Shown here: positions 55,190-64,000 of the stretch, piece by piece
How the letters are laid out: each line of letters opens with the position of its first letter
How positions within the stretch are numbered: position 1 is the first letter of the stretch
Assembly (NCBI GenBank): GCA_965247015.1
Contig: CBDFGG010000001.1
Span: forward strand, 186,001 to 250,000
Length of the DNA: 64,000 nucleotides
Source of the DNA: JAIXWP01 sp965247015
Lineage (GTDB): Bacteria > Bacteroidota > Bacteroidia > Flavobacteriales_D > Sanyastnellaceae
Reading direction: 5' to 3'
Program-made: the position numbers and the translations under genes
Notes under the pieces: generated by a model
What the model was told of the DNA's origin: nothing
Seen by the model: only the letters and a program-made list of their open reading frames with translations
Database searches by the model: none

Positions 55190-56425
55190 ATGTCATCCCC
55201 AGCCTTTCAGCGCATTATAGCACTCGATGGAGTGCGTGGACTTGCTGTAACGCTATTGGTGCTAAGCCATTTCATGATTTCTAAATCATGGGAAACAACG
55301 GCTACATGGAAAGTGCTTCACGGCGGATGGTTGGGAGTAGATCTTTTCTTCGTCTTATCTGGTTTCCTAATTACAGGAATTCTGATCGATACAAAACAGT
55401 CAAGTACATACTTCGGTTCTTTTTTTAAACGCCGATTGCTGCGTATTTTCCCGTTGTACTACGCTTGTCTTATCATCACGCTTCTCGTTGTTTATTTCAT
55501 TGAAAAAGCCCCCGAACGTTTAGTCGGTTATGACGGAATGGGTTGGTTCTTCGCCTACGCCAGCAATATTGCCATAGCGCTAAAAGGGGAATGGACTTTT
55601 CAAAGTGAGTGGCTCACCATGGGACACTTTTGGTCGTTAGCAGTGGAAGAACAATTCTATCTCGTTTGGCCCTTCATTGTTTACTTCTTGCCAAATCGCC
55701 CATTGATGTGGATTTCAGGGCTTTTAGTTTTTACAGGCCCCGCCGTCAAAGAATATTTCGATAGCTTCTTCGGACAAGATTCTCTTGCCTCTTATTGCCT
55801 TACTCCTTGCAGAATGGACGCGCTCGGTGCGGGCGCTTTCATGGCATCATTCCTTCGCCAACCTTATTTGGAAGAGAAAAAAGGAATGAATAAAATTGCC
55901 ATTTTCCTCGCTATTTTATGGCTATTCAGCGTTTATAAAGGCTATTCTCAAAACAGTTTAGACATCAAATGGAACGCGGCCATGTTCTTATTTGCTCTCT
56001 TCATTGTACTTCCCTATCGCCATTTCATCGCACGTATCATGGTTGTTTATGGAGCCATCATGACCGCAGAAATTTTGATGAAGGGCGGCCCTGCTGAAAA
56101 ATGGACCTTCCCTATTCTACTCTTCTTTGGATTTATCTATCTCGCTATGCAAGATGGTTGGGTGCGTAAATTTTGCGAACACCCTTTCTTGACACACATG
56201 GGGAAATACAGTTATGCAATTTATATTTTCCACCACTTCTGCAAACCGTTGTGGGAATATGGCTTTGGAGACTATTTGTTCAATTCTGACATGTCACCTT
56301 TCTTAGCGCAAACGCTATATATCATATTCGCGGGACTACTCACATACGGCCTTGCCAGATTGAGTTGGATCATTATTGAAAAACCCATGTTGTCTTTCAA
56401 AGACCGTTGGGCTCCCGTGAAGTAA
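55190..56425 (+). CDS. acyltransferase family 3 membrane protein
   Basis: This 411-residue protein has about ten membrane helices and the AT3 (OafA/NolL) signature: IIALDGVRGLAVTLLVLSHF at the start, GWLGVDLFFVLSGFLITGIL, FFKRRLLRIFPLYY and GHFWSLAVEEQFYLVWPF. Such enzymes O-acetylate surface polysaccharides or lipids. The His and Arg residues expected at the active site (HF in the first helix, RR in the second loop) are present. It follows the island and belongs with the glycan genes around it. Confidence 0.9.
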   Translation: MSSPAFQRIIALDGVRGLAVTLLVLSHFMISKSWETTATWKVLHGGWLGVDLFFVLSGFLITGILIDTKQSSTYFGSFFKRRLLRIFPLYYACLIITLLVVYFIEKAPERLVGYDGMGWFFAYASNIAIALKGEWTFQSEWLTMGHFWSLAVEEQFYLVWPFIVYFLPNRPLMWISGLLVFTGPAVKEYFDSFFGQDSLASYCLTPCRMDALGAGAFMASFLRQPYLEEKKGMNKIAIFLAILWLFSVYKGYSQNSLDIKWNAAMFLFALFIVLPYRHFIARIMVVYGAIMTAEILMKGGPAEKWTFPILLFFGFIYLAMQDGWVRKFCEHPFLTHMGKYSYAIYIFHHFCKPLWEYGFGDYLFNSDMSPFLAQTLYIIFAGLLTYGLARLSWIIIEKPMLSFKDRWAPVK

Positions 56426-56448
56426 TTTTCTCTTAACCCTTTTTCTAA

Positions 56449-56477
56449 TTGGCTTTAGTCGCTCCTTCGTAACTTTC
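56449..56477 (+). promoter_or_regulatory. promoter of nhaA, leaderless arrangement
   Basis: TTG (56449-56451) and TAACTTTC (56470-56477) are 18 bases apart, and the ATG at 56482 follows after four bases, as for rfbB and the small membrane protein at 26924. Confidence 0.55.
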
Positions 56478-56481
56478 GGCC

Positions 56482-57645
56482 ATGTTTATTTCCACACTTC
56501 TGAAAGATTTTTTTGCTAGTGAAAAAGCAGGCGGCATTTTATTGATGATCGCAGCAGTCTTGAGTATCACACTAGTCAATGTCTTTGATGTATCTGCAAT
56601 CGGGCATTTCTTGCATACTTATTTCGATCTAAGCTTTTGGATCGTTGATCTAAATATGAGCGCCGAGCATTGGATCAATGATGGTCTGATGACCATCTTC
56701 TTTTTGCTGATCGGACTTGAGTTAGAAAGAGAAATTTACTCTGGTGAATTAAGTGCACTTAAAAAAGCATCTCTTCCGATTGCTGCTGCAGTAGGCGGCA
56801 TGGCTGTTCCAGCAGCGATTCATTTTTTCTTGAACATGAATCACGAAACCTCCGCTGGTACCGGTATTCCAATGGCCACAGACATTGCTTTTGCATTGGC
56901 TGTTTTGAGTTTTTGTGGTAAAAACATTCCAACCTCAGTAAAAGTATTTCTCACTGCACTCGCAGTTATTGACGACCTAGGAGCGATCATCGTTATTGCA
57001 TTGTTTTATTCACATGGTGTTGCGTGGGGCTTTTTGCTGGCTGCGCTCGTCATTTGGGGCCTTCTGTTCATTCTCAACAGAATGAAAATTCATCGCATTT
57101 GGCCCTATATCATCGGAGGTGTTTTTATGTGGATGTGCATGTTGCAATCAGGCATTCATGCAACGATTTCAGGAGTGATGCTCGCATTTGTTATTCCCTA
57201 CGGTAAGGGCGATGAAACTTCTGCGTCTTATCGCTTGCAACACATACTACACACGCCAGTGGCATATATCGTACTTCCTATTTTTGCTTTTGCCAATACT
57301 GCAATTGATCTTCAGGCAGGATCAAGCACGGCTATCGAATGGAACAATAGTTTGGGAATCGTCTTAGGCCTTGCCGTTGGAAAACCAGTAGGTGTCCTGT
57401 TGCTCACTTACCTCGCCGTACGGCTTGGTTGGAGCGCCCTTCCGGAAGGTATGAATTATAAACATGTTCTTGGCACAGGCATGCTCGCCGGCATTGGATT
57501 TACGATGTCCATTTTTATTACGCTTCTTGCTTTTCAAAATCCAGACTACGTTCAACAATCCAAACTATCCATCATTGTAGCGTCCGTTATTTCGGCTGTG
57601 TTCGGATTGATATTCTTGCGCTCGATCAAAAAAGCTAATACTTGA
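56482..57645 (+). CDS. nhaA: Na+/H+ antiporter NhaA
   Basis: This 387-residue membrane protein exchanges sodium for protons, helping with salt and alkaline stress. The Asp pair of the ion site is visible in LAVIDDLGAIIVIALFYS, with GLELEREIYSGEL and PMATDIAFALAVLSF nearby and GIGFTMSIFITLLAF near the end. Length is standard. It probably has its own promoter and may lead into the glycosyltransferase genes that follow after 20 bases. Confidence 0.95.
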   Translation: MFISTLLKDFFASEKAGGILLMIAAVLSITLVNVFDVSAIGHFLHTYFDLSFWIVDLNMSAEHWINDGLMTIFFLLIGLELEREIYSGELSALKKASLPIAAAVGGMAVPAAIHFFLNMNHETSAGTGIPMATDIAFALAVLSFCGKNIPTSVKVFLTALAVIDDLGAIIVIALFYSHGVAWGFLLAALVIWGLLFILNRMKIHRIWPYIIGGVFMWMCMLQSGIHATISGVMLAFVIPYGKGDETSASYRLQHILHTPVAYIVLPIFAFANTAIDLQAGSSTAIEWNNSLGIVLGLAVGKPVGVLLLTYLAVRLGWSALPEGMNYKHVLGTGMLAGIGFTMSIFITLLAFQNPDYVQQSKLSIIVASVISAVFGLIFLRSIKKANT

Positions 57646-57664
57646 TTTTAATATCCCTCATCCC

Positions 57665-58360
57665 TTGATCGTAGATATCGTCATTCCAGCGTACAACGAA
57701 GAACAAAGCATTGGGCTTGTTCTCCAAGAAATCAATCACCCTTGGGTGAGGCATGTGATTGTGGTGAATAATAATTCTCGTGATCAAACAGCTGCAGTAG
57801 CTGAAAAAGGCGGCGCAGTAGTACTTCACGAAAATCGACAAGGATATGGATACGCTTGTTTGAAAGGCATTGAATGGTCGAATCATCAAGAAATCAAAGC
57901 CGACATCATTTTATTTATGGATGCCGACCACAGCGACTATCCCGAAGAAATGAACATGCTTCTCGAACCCATTGCAAGAGATGAAGTGGACATGGTCATT
58001 GGTGCACGAAATGCAGCAGGCCGAGAGAAAGGGAGCATGACCCCACAACAAGTCTTCGGAAACTGGCTTGCTACCCGCATGATTCGCATTATTTACGGCT
58101 ATCGATTCACAGACCTCGGGCCATTTAGAGCAATCCGTCGAGAAGCACTTAATGCGCTGCAAATGAGCGACAAAACCTATGGCTGGACCGTAGAAATGCA
58201 AGTAAAAGCACTGAAAAAGAAATTGCGTTGTTCAGAAGTTTCAGTAAAATATCGACAAAGGATAGGTGTCAGTAAGGTGAGCGGTACGGTGAAAGGTACT
58301 ATTTTAGCGGGCTACAAAATCATCACAACGATTTTAAAGTACAGCATTAAATCAATTTAA
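57665..58360 (+). CDS. family 2 glycosyltransferase (polyprenyl-phosphate type)
   Basis: This 231-residue GT-A enzyme starts VDIVIPAYNEEQSIGLVL and shows VVNNNSRDQTAAVAEKGGAVVLHENRQGYGYACLKG and the metal site LFMDADHSDYPEE. FTDLGPFRAIRREAL is typical of the group. It has no membrane anchor. The start is TTG at 57665, directly ahead of the conserved first strand; no ATG fits. With the two following genes it probably builds or transfers a lipid-linked glycan. Confidence 0.88.
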   Translation: MIVDIVIPAYNEEQSIGLVLQEINHPWVRHVIVVNNNSRDQTAAVAEKGGAVVLHENRQGYGYACLKGIEWSNHQEIKADIILFMDADHSDYPEEMNMLLEPIARDEVDMVIGARNAAGREKGSMTPQQVFGNWLATRMIRIIYGYRFTDLGPFRAIRREALNALQMSDKTYGWTVEMQVKALKKKLRCSEVSVKYRQRIGVSKVSGTVKGTILAGYKIITTILKYSIKSI

Positions 58361-58364
58361 CCAC

Positions 58365-59840
58365 GTGGAAATACTTGCTCTAGTGGCCATTTGTATCTAT
58401 GGCCTATTCCTACTCTTTATCTTCTTTTATAGCATCGTTCAGCTCAATCTAGCGATTCATTACGTAAGAAGATTCCGTCGCAAACTGGTGAAGCCTGTCA
58501 TCAAAGATGAAGACCTTCCGATGGTGACGATTCAATTGCCTGTATTCAATGAGCTCTATGTGGTAGAGCGTTTGATTGATGCAGTATGTCAATTCGATTA
58601 TCCAAAACATAAAATGGAAATCCAATTGCTCGATGACTCTACCGACGAATCCCTTGAAGTGGGTCGTAAAAAAGTAGAGGAAATGGCAGCAAAAGGATTT
58701 GATATCAAACAAATCATCCGTCCAGAGCGCGTCGGTTTTAAAGCTGGTGCTTTGTCATACGGCCTTGATATCAGCAAGGGCGAATTCACTGCGATCTTCG
58801 ACGCAGACTTTGTTCCTCGTCCCGACTTCCTTCGTCAAACCATTCCTTTCTTCTATACTGGAGAAAAAGTAGGGGTTGTTCAAACACGTTGGGAGCACTT
58901 AAACGAAGATTACTCGTTGATCACTCGCCTTCAAGCTTTCGGTCTGGATGCACACTTTACAGTGGAGCAAATGGGTCGTAATGCTGCACATCACTTTATC
59001 AACTTCAACGGTACAGCAGGTGTTTGGCGCAAGTCAACCATTTACGATGCTGGTGGATGGCAATCAGATACGATCACTGAAGATTTGGACTTGAGCTATA
59101 GAGCTCAGTTGAAAGGTTGGGACTTTATCTACCTTCCTGAAATCGGCAGCCCAGCTGAGCTTCCAGCAGAAATGAATGCATTGAAAGCACAGCAATTCCG
59201 TTGGACAAAAGGTGCGGCAGAGTGTACAGTGAAGAACATGCCTCGCGTATTGAATGCAAAAGGTCTTGGTTTCTCTCATAAAGTACACGCTTCATTCCAC
59301 TTGATGAACTCAGTTGTGTTCCTATGTATTCTCGGTACTTCTTTATTGAGCGTTCCAATGCTCATGATTAAAAATAATTTCGAGCAATATCAAATTCTAT
59401 TTGTGATTGCTTCTGCATTCTTAGTGAGCTTCTTTATTCTTGGATATTTCTATTGGGTCTCTCGCCCACCACAGCCTTTCTTCAAGAAATTGGGGCGTTT
59501 TGTTATCGACTTCCCGATGTTCTTGTCTGTATCAATGGGGCTTTCTTTGCACAACGCAGTAGCGGTCATCGAAGGATTCACTGGTAAAAAATCAGCGTTC
59601 GTTCGTACACCAAAGTTTGCGATTAGTACAGGAAAAAAAGGAACATGGACAGATAAAAAATACCGTGCAGTAAAGATCAGCCCTCTCACCATTGCTGAGG
59701 CGTTGCTCGCTTGTTACTTCATCTACGGTATTGTATTGGCGTTCCATTACAATGACTTTGGTTTGTTCCCATTCCACTTCATGTTGACATTAGGTTATGT
59801 ATTCGTAACCTTCTACTCAGTGAAGCACGCGCGTTCTTGA
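58365..59840 (+). CDS. membrane family 2 glycosyltransferase (cellulose synthase/CESA-like)
   Basis: This 491-residue processive-type GT2 protein has one N-terminal helix, a cytoplasmic catalytic domain and about four C-terminal helices. Catalytic signs are TIQLPVFNELYVVERLIDA, QLLDDSTDES, FDADFVPRPDF, the acceptor-site TEDLDLSYRAQLKGW and QQFRW (QxxRW), all needed for chain polymerases. The start is GTG at 58365, four bases after the preceding gene. Similar proteins make glucomannan-like or other beta-glycans. The product is unknown. Confidence 0.9.
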   Translation: MEILALVAICIYGLFLLFIFFYSIVQLNLAIHYVRRFRRKLVKPVIKDEDLPMVTIQLPVFNELYVVERLIDAVCQFDYPKHKMEIQLLDDSTDESLEVGRKKVEEMAAKGFDIKQIIRPERVGFKAGALSYGLDISKGEFTAIFDADFVPRPDFLRQTIPFFYTGEKVGVVQTRWEHLNEDYSLITRLQAFGLDAHFTVEQMGRNAAHHFINFNGTAGVWRKSTIYDAGGWQSDTITEDLDLSYRAQLKGWDFIYLPEIGSPAELPAEMNALKAQQFRWTKGAAECTVKNMPRVLNAKGLGFSHKVHASFHLMNSVVFLCILGTSLLSVPMLMIKNNFEQYQILFVIASAFLVSFFILGYFYWVSRPPQPFFKKLGRFVIDFPMFLSVSMGLSLHNAVAVIEGFTGKKSAFVRTPKFAISTGKKGTWTDKKYRAVKISPLTIAEALLACYFIYGIVLAFHYNDFGLFPFHFMLTLGYVFVTFYSVKHARS

Positions 59841-59850
59841 TGCATTGATT

Positions 59851-61194
59851 ATGAAAAAACTTCTTGCAAGCGGTTTTCCCATATTGTTGTTGATCTTCTT
59901 TTTGGGAGCTTCGTTGGTAGGATACGGAGGATTGGCTTGGTACGTCGAGCGCGATCGACCCGAGCAATTAGCATTGTGCTTTCTTCTTGTTTTTTCTGGT
60001 TATGCCTATTGGTGGTTCAACAGATCACTCCTTTCTTGGCGCACGATTTTAATTACAGCCATACTCTTTCGAGTACTGTTTGTCTTCGATGATTCATGTC
60101 GTCTTTCCGATGATGTGTTTCGTTTTATTTGGGATGCAGAGCAAGTGGCTATGGGCCAAAACCCCTATGAATTCAAGCCTACAGAATGGGCCGAAAATCA
60201 TCCATACACCCAGTTCGATCAGCTACAACCACTCTACCAATCACTAAATTCTAAGGAATACTATTCGGTCTATCCGCCCACTTGTCAATTGACATGGGGA
60301 AATAGCGTTTGGATTTCCAACATGTTGGGATATGAGAATAACATCGGTGCGCGCATCATCGTGCTCAAATCGATTTATATCATCATAGAAATCATCACGA
60401 TGTTGTTGCTGGTAAAGATTCTGTTGAAACGCGGACAAGCCGCTCAGCTAGCTGGAATCTATGCGCTCAATCCATTGGTTATAATTGAATTTAGCGGCAA
60501 CCTGCATCCAGAGGCCATCATGATTTTGTTCTTGGTGGTAGCTGCTGTGCTCGCACTTTCTCAGCGCTTTCTACTTTCAGCCATTCCCTTCGGATTCGCT
60601 GTTGCTACCAAGTTTTTACCGATTCTTTTTATTCCTTTCTTGATCAAAAAATATGGATGGAAACAAACAATCCTTTTTTCAATCATAGGACTTGGAGTTG
60701 CAGCATTGCTATTTCTTCCATTTGTTTCAAATCATCTTTTGGGAAATATTACGGATAGTCTTGGATTATACTTCCACACTTTTGAATTCAACGCTTCGAC
60801 CTATTTCATTGTTCGAAACATCGTTCATTCATTGACCGGATTCAACTATATCACTTATATCGGTCCTGCGTTGATGGGACTCAGTGCTTTGATTATTGCA
60901 GTTCTATGGTGGAGACAAAAGTCCACTACACAGTCATTCCTATGGGTATATGTAGTGTACATTCTCTTAGCAACCACGGTACATCCATGGTATCTAGCCA
61001 TCACGCTTGTGTTGGCAATATTTACTACTCGTCGCTGGCCAATGGTGGCATCGTGCGCGGTAATGCTAAGTTACTTTCTATACACCTTTGGAAAAGAAAC
61101 ATGGTGGCTGATCGGAGTTGAATACTTCCTGATCATATCCACCATGATATTTGATTATTGGTACAGTAAAAAACACATCGAAAACATGCAGTAA
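59851..61194 (+). CDS. GT-C type membrane glycosyltransferase
   Basis: This 447-residue protein has about eleven hydrophobic helices and a short periplasmic start motif DDSCRLSDDVFRFIWDAEQ with paired Asp residues, as in polyprenyl-phosphate-sugar-dependent mannosyl or arabinosyl transferases. YSVYPPTCQLTWG and IYALNPLVIIEFSGNLHPEAI resemble the GT87/DUF2029 group. ATG at 59851 is preferred over TTG at 59845. It would use the lipid-linked sugar made by the genes before it. Its stop codon joins head-on with that of tex. Confidence 0.8.
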   Translation: MKKLLASGFPILLLIFFLGASLVGYGGLAWYVERDRPEQLALCFLLVFSGYAYWWFNRSLLSWRTILITAILFRVLFVFDDSCRLSDDVFRFIWDAEQVAMGQNPYEFKPTEWAENHPYTQFDQLQPLYQSLNSKEYYSVYPPTCQLTWGNSVWISNMLGYENNIGARIIVLKSIYIIIEIITMLLLVKILLKRGQAAQLAGIYALNPLVIIEFSGNLHPEAIMILFLVVAAVLALSQRFLLSAIPFGFAVATKFLPILFIPFLIKKYGWKQTILFSIIGLGVAALLFLPFVSNHLLGNITDSLGLYFHTFEFNASTYFIVRNIVHSLTGFNYITYIGPALMGLSALIIAVLWWRQKSTTQSFLWVYVVYILLATTVHPWYLAITLVLAIFTTRRWPMVASCAVMLSYFLYTFGKETWWLIGVEYFLIISTMIFDYWYSKKHIENMQ

Positions 61195-61202
61195 TTACTG
61201 CA
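61187..61202. repeat. 16-base perfect palindrome at the convergent stop codons
   Basis: TGCAGTAATTACTGCA is its own reverse complement. The two TAA stops (61192-61194 on plus, 61197-61195 on minus) sit in its centre with no base between them. It has no loop, so it is not an ordinary terminator. Confidence 0.8.
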
Positions 61203-63282
61203 CATCTTTCATCGAAAGCGCGATGCGCTTTCTTACTATATCCACTTCGGTGACTTTCACTTTTACCTTCTGCTGAAGCTTTACTACTTCGTTTGGATCT
61301 TTGATAAAACGATTCGCCATTTGACTAATGTGTACCATTCCATCCTGCTTCACTCCTACATCCACGAAGCATCCGAAATTGGTAATATTCGTAACGATTC
61401 CGGGAAGCTCCATTCCGATTTTTAAATCTTCCATGGATTTCACATCTGCGAACTCAAACACTTCAATCGTCGCACGTGGATCACGACCAGGCTTCGCTAG
61501 CTCTTTCAAAATATCTTGAATCGTGGGCAAACCAAATTTCTCTGTCACATAATCTGCTGGACGAATGCGCTTGCGCAACTCTTCTTTTGCAATCAATTCA
61601 ACTACGGTGCACTGAAGGTCCTTGGCCATTTTCTCTACAATAGCATAACTTTCAGGATGGACCGCAGAATTATCTAGGATGTTTTTTCCATTCGGAATGC
61701 GCAAGAAACCCGCACATTGTTCAAATGCCTTATCTCCGAGTTTAGGTACTTTTTTCAAGGCAGTGCGAGAAGCAAAAGCACCATTTTCTTCGCGATACTT
61801 CACAATATTTTCCGCGATTTTCGGACCAAGTCCTGATACGTAAGTCAACAAACTTTTGCTTGCGGTATTCACGTTTACGCCCACATTGTTTACACAGCTA
61901 AGCACCACTGTATCCAATCCTTCTTTGAGAAGATTCTGATCCACATCGTACTGATACTGCCCCACTCCAATACTCTTCGGATCGATCTTTACAAGTTCCG
62001 AAAGCGGATCTGCAAGTCTTCTTCCGATCGAGACTGCACCACGCACGGTGATGTCTTTATCAGGGAATTCTTCACGCGCGATTTCCGATCCTGAATAGAT
62101 GGAAGCGCCGCTCTCATTCACCATAAATACTTGTACATGGCTTCCAAGATTCAGTCGACGCACAAATTGCTCGGTCTCTCTTCCTGCGGTGCCATTGCCG
62201 ATAGCGATGGCTTCGATCTTGTATTTTTCAATCCAATTTCGAACATCCGCTGCGGCGCGCATTTCTTCTTTTTGTGGTTCATGTGGGTAAATGACGCTGT
62301 CAAATACAAGTGTTCCCTCTTCATTCAAGCATACCACTTTGCATCCCGTTCTAAATCCAGGATCAAGTGCCAAAATGCGCTTTTGTCCAAGTGGAGCTGC
62401 GAGTAATAATTGACGAAGATTTTCTGCGAATACACGTATTGCTTCAACATCTGCTTGTGCCTTTGCTTGTGCACGAACCTCATTTTCAATGGATGGGCCA
62501 AGCAAACGGCGATATGAATCTTTTATTGCAGTCGCAATATGATCGCTCGCATCATTATTTTTTTTGATAAAAATGCGCTCGAGTTTTTCGAGTGTAAAAT
62601 CTTCTTCTGGAGCAATAGACAAACGCAAGATTCCTTCCTCTTCTCCTCTAAACATAGCCAACACACGATGCGAAGGACAACGACTCAAGGGCTCTTCAAA
62701 TTCAAAATAATCTTTGTATTTGATACCTGTTTCCTCTTTATCTCTTGCTACACGCGTTTTGATACTTGCAAATCTCTGAAACTGATGACGCACGGTGCTT
62801 CGCGCCATGGCATCCTCATTTACAATTTCTGCAATGATATCACGAGCACCTTGCAAAGCAGCTTCATCATCTTTAACATCATCACTCAAAAATTTCTCTG
62901 CTTCTTGTGATACATCTTGAAATGGTTCTTTCATCAACCACAATGCGAGCGGCTCCAGCCCTTGCTCACGGGCAACACTCGCCTTTGTTTTGCGCTTTGG
63001 CTTGTAGGGTAAATAAATATCTTCTAGTTCCTGCGCATCCTCACACCGAACGATCATTCGGCGGAGTTCGTCCGTCAATTTCCCTTGTGAATCAATCGTG
63101 CTGAGAATAGTTTCTTTTCGTTTTTCCAATTCTCGCTTGCGATGCGTTTCAGCTCTGATTTGCTCGATTTCTACTTCATCTAATCCACCTGTTACCTCTT
63201 TGCGGTATCGCGCAATGAACGGTATAGTGCAGCCCTCATCGAGAAGCTTTACGGTCGCCTCTATCTGTGATTTTGAAAACAT
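61195..63282 (-). CDS. tex: Tex family RNA-binding transcription accessory protein
   Basis: This 695-residue protein is the nucleic-acid-binding Tex/YhgF factor. It has the N-terminal helical domain (TVKLLDEGCTIPFIARYRKEVTGGLDEV), a YqgF-like RNase H fold (KRILALDPGFRTGCKVV, around residue 317), two helix-hairpin-helix stretches (TYVSGLGPKIAENIVKYREENG) and a C-terminal S1 domain (GIVTNITNFGCFVDVGVKQDGMVHIS). It begins at MFSKSQIEATV, about a dozen residues shorter than most relatives. The frame upstream runs through four codons into the pyrF stop codon, so no earlier start exists. Confidence 0.93.
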   Translation of the reverse strand: MFSKSQIEATVKLLDEGCTIPFIARYRKEVTGGLDEVEIEQIRAETHRKRELEKRKETILSTIDSQGKLTDELRRMIVRCEDAQELEDIYLPYKPKRKTKASVAREQGLEPLALWLMKEPFQDVSQEAEKFLSDDVKDDEAALQGARDIIAEIVNEDAMARSTVRHQFQRFASIKTRVARDKEETGIKYKDYFEFEEPLSRCPSHRVLAMFRGEEEGILRLSIAPEEDFTLEKLERIFIKKNNDASDHIATAIKDSYRRLLGPSIENEVRAQAKAQADVEAIRVFAENLRQLLLAAPLGQKRILALDPGFRTGCKVVCLNEEGTLVFDSVIYPHEPQKEEMRAAADVRNWIEKYKIEAIAIGNGTAGRETEQFVRRLNLGSHVQVFMVNESGASIYSGSEIAREEFPDKDITVRGAVSIGRRLADPLSELVKIDPKSIGVGQYQYDVDQNLLKEGLDTVVLSCVNNVGVNVNTASKSLLTYVSGLGPKIAENIVKYREENGAFASRTALKKVPKLGDKAFEQCAGFLRIPNGKNILDNSAVHPESYAIVEKMAKDLQCTVVELIAKEELRKRIRPADYVTEKFGLPTIQDILKELAKPGRDPRATIEVFEFADVKSMEDLKIGMELPGIVTNITNFGCFVDVGVKQDGMVHISQMANRFIKDPNEVVKLQQKVKVKVTEVDIVRKRIALSMKDVQ

Positions 63283-63294
63283 TCTTTCTAAATA

Positions 63295-64000
63295 TTAAAG
63301 TGTTGCGGCCATTGCGAGTTGAATACTCTTGGCCTCTTTTTCAGCAGCGCTTGCGAAATCGCCTCCATTCGATGCATAAAGAATCGAACGGGAAGCATTG
63401 ACAAGCAATCCTACATTTTCATTCATTCCATATTTCGCCACTTCTTCAAGACTGCCGCCCTGTGCGCCCACGCCGGGTACCAAAAGAAAGTGATGAGGAA
63501 CAATTTTGCGAATATCAGCCAGCATATCTGCGCGCGTCGCTCCAACTACATACATCGTATTTTCATGTGTGCCCCATGTCGATACCTTTTCCAATACTTC
63601 CTCAAAAAGCTTCTTATCTCCTTGTTGAAAAAGCTGAAAGTCCATCGCACCTGGATTGCTGGTCAATGCCAAGACAATCGCCCATTTATTTTCAAAAGCT
63701 AAAAATGGCTGAACGCTATCCTTGCCCATGTAAGGCGCTACGGTGACTGAATCAAAACCATAGGTTTCGAAAAATGTCTTCGCGTAGTAAGTGGATGTAT
63801 TTCCGATATCACCACGTTTTGCATCCGCGATGGTAAAATGATCATTGCCGATGTACTTTACGGTCTCATCCAAAATCTCCCATCCCTCTGCACCAAGACA
63901 CTCGTAAAACGCGATATTAGGCTTATAGGCCACACAATATGGTTTTGTGGCGTCAATGATCGCTTTGTTGAATTCGAGCATGCTAACACCCGCAGGAATC
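63295..64000 (-). CDS. pyrF: orotidine 5'-phosphate decarboxylase, C-terminal part
   Basis: The last step of UMP synthesis is encoded here; the gene starts outside the window and at least 234 residues are visible. [33 protein letters not shown] comes first, then the catalytic [14 protein letters not shown] (Lys and paired Asp). [12 protein letters not shown] is the phosphate-binding end. This is the longer, type 2 PyrF found in actinobacteria and Bacteroidota. It is upstream of tex in the same transcript and in the same reading frame, with 12 bases between the stop and the tex ATG. Confidence 0.93.
   Translation of the reverse strand, partial: IPAGVSMLEFNKAIIDATKPYCVAYKPNIAFYECLGAEGWEILDETVKYIGNDHFTIADAKRGDIGNTSTYYAKTFFETYGFDSVTVAPYMGKDSVQPFLAFENKWAIVLALTSNPGAMDFQLFQQGDKKLFEEVLEKVSTWGTHENTMYVVGATRADMLADIRKIVPHHFLLVPGVGAQGGSLEEVAKYGMNENVGLLVNASRSILYASNGGDFASAAEKEAKSIQLAMAATL

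Overview
The window reads as chromosomal DNA of a free-living member of the Bacteroidota, most like the Flavobacteriales. The reasons are promoters of the type TTG-N18/19-TAnnTTTG, A-rich translation starts without Shine-Dalgarno sequences (rpsU is the exception), secreted enzymes ending in type IX secretion (T9SS) sorting domains, and the gene order rpsU-xerC-hpf-tRNAs-tuf-tRNA-Trp-secE-nusG-rplKAJL-rpoBC. A laminarinase-like enzyme and an NhaA antiporter would suit a marine or brackish habitat, but that is inference.

Layout. 1-1381: tail of apt and an acyl-CoA dehydrogenase. 1382-16263: the information-processing block of bS21, XerC, HPF, four tRNAs, EF-Tu, tRNA-Trp, SecE, NusG, four ribosomal proteins and RpoB/RpoC, with an attenuator-like hairpin between rplL and rpoB. 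16319-21600: two tandem SGNH hydrolases, SelO, a heptamer-repeat array and one intact IS3-family element. 21610-27374: a lipoprotein subtilase, a glycosyltransferase, a desaturase, a GH16 glucanase and small proteins. 27594-41799: housekeeping genes on both strands (mnmE, sucD, deoxynucleoside kinase, folK, sppA, an RNA methylase, an MFS-folE-PTPS operon, rfaD, ppx/gppA, an ABC exporter and a photolyase).

41836-52605: surface-polysaccharide precursor genes (ugd, uxs, a WbpA/TviB-like dehydrogenase, a WbpD-like acetyltransferase, rfbB, a CpsB-like PHP phosphatase) with a TonB-dependent receptor and two secreted esterase-type enzymes. 52607-55128: a short A+T-rich island bounded by a 17-bp near-perfect direct repeat, carrying a two-gene operon (XRE-ImmA/IrrE metalloprotease plus P63C-domain protein). 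55190-61194: an acyltransferase, nhaA and three glycosyltransferases. 61195-64000: tex and the partial pyrF on the minus strand.

The best candidates for something undescribed are the ImmA/IrrE-P63C island with its direct repeats, the dispersed heptamer arrays joined to a triloop hairpin found in both orientations, and a set of genes whose -7 box ends exactly four bases before ATG, which implies leaderless transcripts.
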